Assembly: GCA_017745135.1 (NCBI GenBank)
Contig: JAGIAB010000034.1
Span: forward strand, 1-8,983
Origin: Flavisolibacter sp.
GTDB taxonomy: Bacteria > Bacteroidota > Bacteroidia > Chitinophagales > Chitinophagaceae
Length of the DNA stretch: 8,983 bases
Reading direction: 5' to 3'
Below are positions 6,382 to 8,983 of this stretch, in pieces; within the stretch, counting starts at the first letter, position 1, and each line of letters begins with the position of its first letter. A program made the position numbers and the translations under genes. The notes beneath the pieces are model-generated. The model worked only from the letters and a program-made list of their open reading frames with translations, searched no databases and was not told where the DNA came from.

Positions 6382-7596
6382 ATGATGAAGCGTAGTGGTT
6401 CTGCTGATCTTCCCTTACACACAGGTTATGTTCCTAAATGGTTATATGAACGAATGGCAAAGCTGGGTTTTGCTATTACGGAGGCCATTATAGAAGAGTA
6501 TGGGAAGAAGGAATTTTTAAGTCGCATGAGCGATCCTTTCTGGTTCCAGAGTTTTGGTGCGGTGATGGGAATGGACTGGCATTCTTCAGGCATTACAACA
6601 TCGGTGATGGGCGAATTAAAACGAGCAATCAATCCTTACTCGAAAGAACTCGGAATTTATATTGCCGGTGGAAAGGGAAAATTTTCAAAAGAGGCTCCAA
6701 AAGAATTATTGCTGATCAGTGAACAAACAGGACTGAACGGAAATGAACTGGTGCGTTTCAGCAAGCTGAGTGCAAAAGTTGACAACACTGCAGTGCAGGA
6801 TGGGTTTCAATTGTACATCCACAATTTTATAGTAACCAATGACGGCGACTGGACGGTGGTTCAGCAAGGCATGCGTGAAGGCGATGCCATGGCAAGGCGC
6901 TATCATTGGCATTCGCAACATGTAAAAAGTTTTGTTGAAGAACCGCATACAGCAATATGCGGAAAAAACCAGGGACCAATCTTAAACCTTACCGCAACCG
7001 AAGCCAATACCACAAGAGAAAAAATTTTAAATATCACGCAAGAAAAGCCGGAATTAATGATGCAGGAAATCCAGCATCTTATCATGCCGGGCCATCATGA
7101 TGTAAGAAGTGAAGATGTGAATTTAAAAAGACTGGGAAGCATTCTTTGGCTGGCGCATGATTCTCAACCGAAGGATTTTGAAGAGCTGTTATTGTTAGAG
7201 GGCGTAGGCCCCAGAACGGTGCAATCATTGGCACTGGTTAGCGAAGTAATTCATGGAACGCCATCCCGTTTTAAAGATCCGGCACGTTTTTCATTTGCAC
7301 ATGGTGGTAAGGATGGTCATCCGTTTCCTGTTCCCACAAAAACCTATGATGAAGTGATCAGCACCTTGCAAAAAGCAGTGCAACGTGCAAAAATTGGACA
7401 GAACGATAAAGCAGAAGCCATCAAAAAAATTCACGAGATCGCAGCAAAAGCAGAAAAAGATTTTATTCCTACCGATAACCTGAAACAATTAATTGAAAAA
7501 GAAATTGCGGAAAGCTGGAAGTATGGCGGCAAAACTGTTTTTGGTGATGCAAAGCCGCCAAAGAGGACTAAGGGAGTGCAGTTAAGATTGTTTTAG
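6382..7596 (+). CDS. DUF763 family protein with HhH-like motif and clamp-binding-like tail
   Basis: These 404 residues match the DUF763 family over the full length: SADLPLHTGYVPKWLYERM (7-25), FLSRMSDPFWFQSFGAVMG (45-63), DWHSSGITT (65-73), AGGKGKFSKEAPKE (95-108), GDWTVVQQGM (155-164), ARRYHWHS (171-178) and EEPHTAICG (186-194). Residues 267-292 (ELLLLEGVGPRTVQSLALVSEVIHG) look like a helix-hairpin-helix, a non-specific DNA-binding motif. The extreme C-terminus, QLRLF (400-404), fits the bacterial sliding-clamp-binding pattern QLxLF. Many conserved His, Asp and Arg residues hint at an enzyme. No function is established to my knowledge, and a DNA-processing role is my inference. Two ATGs stand in tandem (6382 and 6385) and either could be the start. 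There is no clear Shine-Dalgarno. The 104-base upstream gap shows no confident promoter. Confidence 0.9.
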   Translation: MMKRSGSADLPLHTGYVPKWLYERMAKLGFAITEAIIEEYGKKEFLSRMSDPFWFQSFGAVMGMDWHSSGITTSVMGELKRAINPYSKELGIYIAGGKGKFSKEAPKELLLISEQTGLNGNELVRFSKLSAKVDNTAVQDGFQLYIHNFIVTNDGDWTVVQQGMREGDAMARRYHWHSQHVKSFVEEPHTAICGKNQGPILNLTATEANTTREKILNITQEKPELMMQEIQHLIMPGHHDVRSEDVNLKRLGSILWLAHDSQPKDFEELLLLEGVGPRTVQSLALVSEVIHGTPSRFKDPARFSFAHGGKDGHPFPVPTKTYDEVISTLQKAVQRAKIGQNDKAEAIKKIHEIAAKAEKDFIPTDNLKQLIEKEIAESWKYGGKTVFGDAKPPKRTKGVQLRLF

Positions 7597-7604
7597 CCCC
7601 CTGT

Positions 7605-7635
7605 CCCCCGGTGGGGATCCCGATAGCTATCGGGA
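7605..7635. repeat. Hairpin followed by an 18-base perfect palindrome
   Basis: Just 9 bases after the DUF763 stop is a G/C-rich hairpin (7605-7616, CCCC and GGGG arms). Immediately after it comes TCCCGATAGCTATCGGGA (7618-7635), a perfect 18-base palindrome. The place is right for a transcription terminator, but no T-run follows. Motifs of this kind are, from memory, scattered between genes in many Bacteroidota genomes. I read it as an intergenic repeat that may also act as an mRNA 3' end stabiliser. Confidence 0.6.
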
Positions 7636-7871
7636 AGGTCGAAGAGGCTTTTGTTTATTCGATAATCGTTTAAAGAAACGAGGTCAGAAGTCAGAGGATT
7701 CTGCTTATTTAAAATGAGTCCTTTAAAAGAAGATTGATGATTGTGTAGCCATCTTCATTACTACTGTCATCGTTCCTTGTGTCACTCACTTCTACGTTCA
7801 GTAATTTTATTGGACATAATGCAAGTGCCATTAATGAATTGAACATTCACCAACGTTGTGGTTTCCTCATA

Positions 7872-7957
7872 GCTCCGTAGGAGCGAAATCTAGGTAGAAA
7901 AAAGAATCATCCAATGGATGCGGCTCCGTAGGAGCCGAACATATACGAAGGATGATT
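7872..7957. repeat. Paired GGAGC hairpins, the second nested in an outer stem
   Basis: Two related hairpins share the core GCTCC-GTA-GGAGC. The first is at 7872-7884 with a 5-base stem. The second is at 7921-7937, CGGCTCC-GTA-GGAGCCG, with a 7-base stem. The second is enclosed by AATCATCC (7905-7912) pairing perfectly with GGATGATT (7950-7957), so the unit folds as a long two-part stem. This looks like a REP-type intergenic repeat of a kind I recall as common in Bacteroidota. Confidence 0.65.
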
Positions 7958-8003
7958 TGAATGAATAGTTGATAGCAGTAGAAATAGTTGTGTAAGTAAG
8001 GGC

Positions 8004-8077
8004 TGTGCGTTGGTGGCCTTCCCACCGGGAAGGTCGGGATGGGCCGCTGATAAGCGATTAGAACGCACAAGAGTGCG
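8004..8077. repeat. Multi-branched inverted repeat with competing stems
   Basis: TGTGCGTT (8004-8011) pairs perfectly with AACGCACA (8062-8069). Inside lie a strong hairpin (8015-8035, arms around GCCTTCCC/GGGAAGGT, loop ACC) and a short one (CGCT-GATA-AGCG, 8045-8056), giving a three-way junction. The right outer arm can instead pair downstream as CGCAC-AAGA-GTGCG (8064-8077), so the two folds exclude each other. Together with the units at 7605-7957 this appears to be part of a composite repeat. Confidence 0.6.
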
Positions 8078-8101
8078 ACGTAACCGACGATCAATAAGCA
8101 A

Positions 8102-8113
8102 TACCGTTCGGTA
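8102..8113. repeat. Short inverted repeat TACCG-TT-CGGTA
   Basis: TACCG (8102-8106) and CGGTA (8109-8113) are perfect inverted arms around two bases. It is the last of the palindromic units before the OmpA-gene terminator and probably belongs to the same repeat cluster. A binding site is also possible, but no neighbouring gene starts here. Confidence 0.4.
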
Positions 8114-8186
8114 CATGAATTACCTCTCATAACCAACACAAACTGCTTTCTGCTTTTCCGCAAATTTTCTTTTGTTCAATTGAAAT

Positions 8187-8215
8187 AAAAAAAAGCCGCT
8201 TTGCATAGCGGCTTT
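8187..8215 (-). terminator. Intrinsic terminator of the OmpA-family gene
   Basis: Read on the minus strand, AAAGCCGCT (8215-8207), loop ATGCAA and AGCGGCTTT (8200-8192) form a 9-pair stem, running directly into a tract of eight T (8194-8187). It lies 20 bases after the OmpA-family stop codon, as expected for Rho-independent termination. The plus strand has a weaker T-rich tail (TTTATGTTTT), so it may also stop transcripts from the left. Confidence 0.92.
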
Positions 8216-8235
8216 ATGTTTTGATCGATTTTTTA

Positions 8236-8983
8236 TTAACTCTGTGGCTTCTCCAGCAATTTAAAGAACTGGTCAAGCTGAGGCAGGATCACAATTCTTG
8301 TACGGCGGTTGGCAGCTTTGCCTTCTGCAGTTTCGTTGGTTTGAACAGGAATGTATTCACCTCTTCCACCTGCGGTCATTCTTTTTGGATCAATACCGAA
8401 CTTATTTTGAAGGATGCGAACAACCGAAGTTGCCCTCTTTACACTCAGATCCCAGTTGTCGACAAGGAGATTGTTTTTAATGGCAACATTGTCGGTATGG
8501 CCTTCTACCATGAATTCAATATCAGGTTTGCTGTTCAGCACCTGCGCCACTTTTTCTAAAACATTCATGGCATTATCGGTTACTTCATATTTACCGCTTT
8601 TGAAAAGCATTTTATCAGAGATGGAAATAAACACAACGCCTTTTTCAACTTTGATTTCAACATCCTGGTCGTTGATGTCATTTAAAGCGCCTTTTAAGTT
8701 CATCACCAGCGCCATGTTTAACGAATCCTTTCTTGCAATGGCTGATTGAAGGTTTTGAATATAAAGATCTTTGGCGCCGATGTTTTCCAAAGACTTCTGA
8801 ATGCTTTGCGCCTGTGAACTGGAAATAACGGAAAGATCTTTCAACTGGTTGATCACTGTGTTGTTATTCTCTTTCAAAAAATCGATTTGCTTATTCAGGC
8901 CTGCGATCTCAGTTTCCAGTAATGCCCTTTTTCTGGCGGCCTCAATTTCGTCTTCGCGGCATTTTTTAAGATCGTCCTGAACC
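8236..8983 (-). CDS. OmpA-family peptidoglycan-binding protein, N-terminus beyond window edge
   Basis: The visible C-terminal 248 residues are open to the right edge, so the real start and any lipoprotein or Sec signal lie outside. The TTG at 8877 is not the start, because the frame continues upstream with coiled-coil sequence. Visible residues 1-105 are a charged, heptad-like coiled coil. Residues 108-235 are the OmpA/MotB peptidoglycan-binding domain: VVFISISDKMLFKSGKYEV, VEGHTDN (159-165), DLSVKRATSVV (178-188), GGRGEYIPV and NRRTRIVI (225-232). D164 of GHTDN and R183 of SVKRA correspond to the residues that hold the peptide-stem diamino acid in characterised OmpA domains. The spacing between them is a few residues longer than in Acinetobacter OmpA. 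The protein likely ties the outer membrane to the cell wall in the periplasm. It ends with an intrinsic terminator at 8187-8215. Confidence 0.92.
   Translation of the reverse strand, partial: VQDDLKKCREDEIEAARKRALLETEIAGLNKQIDFLKENNNTVINQLKDLSVISSSQAQSIQKSLENIGAKDLYIQNLQSAIARKDSLNMALVMNLKGALNDINDQDVEIKVEKGVVFISISDKMLFKSGKYEVTDNAMNVLEKVAQVLNSKPDIEFMVEGHTDNVAIKNNLLVDNWDLSVKRATSVVRILQNKFGIDPKRMTAGGRGEYIPVQTNETAEGKAANRRTRIVILPQLDQFFKLLEKPQS

Larger units (their letters stand above)
7597..8191. other. Gene-free stretch dense in palindromes and hairpins
   Basis: About 595 bases between the DUF763 stop and the OmpA-gene terminator carry no credible coding frame. Open frames on the minus strand at 7867-8163 and 7907-8116 run straight through the hairpins and resemble no protein family. 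The left part (7605-7635) and the right part (7872-8113) hold inverted repeats listed separately. The middle (about 7640-7860) looks like ordinary non-coding sequence, where I see only an 8-base palindrome at 7851-7858. No tRNA, rRNA or known riboswitch was recognised. Confidence 0.7.

Noticed and set aside
6246..8101. Three copies of TCAATAAGCAA (6246-6256, 6307-6317, 8091-8101)
   Set aside because: One copy is inside the YdcF-like coding sequence and the spacing is irregular. Short AT-rich words repeat often by chance in 9 kb.
7867..8163. Minus-strand open frame of 98 residues in the gene-free stretch
   Set aside because: It runs through the hairpin repeats, has Pro/Thr-rich low-information sequence and resembles no family. 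It is a by-product of the repeat sequence.
7597..8191. CRISPR array or tRNA in the gene-free stretch
   Set aside because: The repeats are palindromes of differing sequence without regular spacers, and no cloverleaf could be drawn.
8236..8877. TTG at 8877 as the start of the OmpA-family gene
   Set aside because: The frame is open upstream to the window edge with continuing coiled-coil sequence, and no signal sequence follows the TTG.

Overview
The window looks like a chromosomal segment from a member of the Bacteroidota, most likely a Chitinophagaceae-like soil or freshwater bacterium. The reasons are moderate GC, soluble histidine kinases with the H-box form HDxxEPLRK, single-domain receivers of the DLNMPxLDG type, start codons with little or no Shine-Dalgarno sequence, an OmpA-family coiled-coil protein, and intergenic hairpins of the GCTCC-GTA-GGAGC type. 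The genus cannot be told from the sequence.

Layout. (1) Positions 1-2361, minus strand: a two-gene signalling operon. The first gene is a soluble receiver-PAS-histidine kinase. It is followed after 19 bases by a membrane protein with an NIT (nitrate/nitrite-sensing type) periplasmic domain that runs off the left edge. (2) Positions 2362-2634: a divergent control region with two clear inverted repeats. (3) Positions 2635-5077, plus strand: a tightly overlapping three-gene operon made of an RsbQ-like alpha/beta hydrolase, a PAS-histidine kinase and a single-domain response regulator. (4) Positions 5117-5472, minus strand: a bleomycin-resistance/glyoxalase-fold gene broken by a single-base frameshift. 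(5) Positions 5621-6277: a cytosolic YdcF-like DUF218 protein. (6) Positions 6382-7596: a DUF763 protein with a helix-hairpin-helix-like motif and a C-terminal tail that resembles a sliding-clamp-binding peptide. (7) Positions 7597-8235: about 640 bases without a credible gene, filled with palindromes and nested hairpins and ending in an intrinsic terminator. (8) Positions 8236-8983, minus strand: the C-terminal part of an OmpA-family peptidoglycan-binding protein.

How the genes work together. The most interesting unit is the hydrolase-PAS kinase-receiver cassette. In Bacillus, the hydrolase RsbQ works with the PAS domain of the phosphatase RsbP. Here the same type of hydrolase is translationally coupled to a kinase whose PAS domain looks like the RsbP type, and the kinase is coupled to a receiver. 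This suggests that the hydrolase makes or delivers a small hydrophobic signal sensed by the PAS domain, with output by phosphotransfer instead of dephosphorylation of an anti-anti-sigma factor. The two kinases on either side of the divergent region belong to the same DHp class, so shared regulation or cross-talk is possible. The remaining genes look like independent housekeeping or accessory functions.
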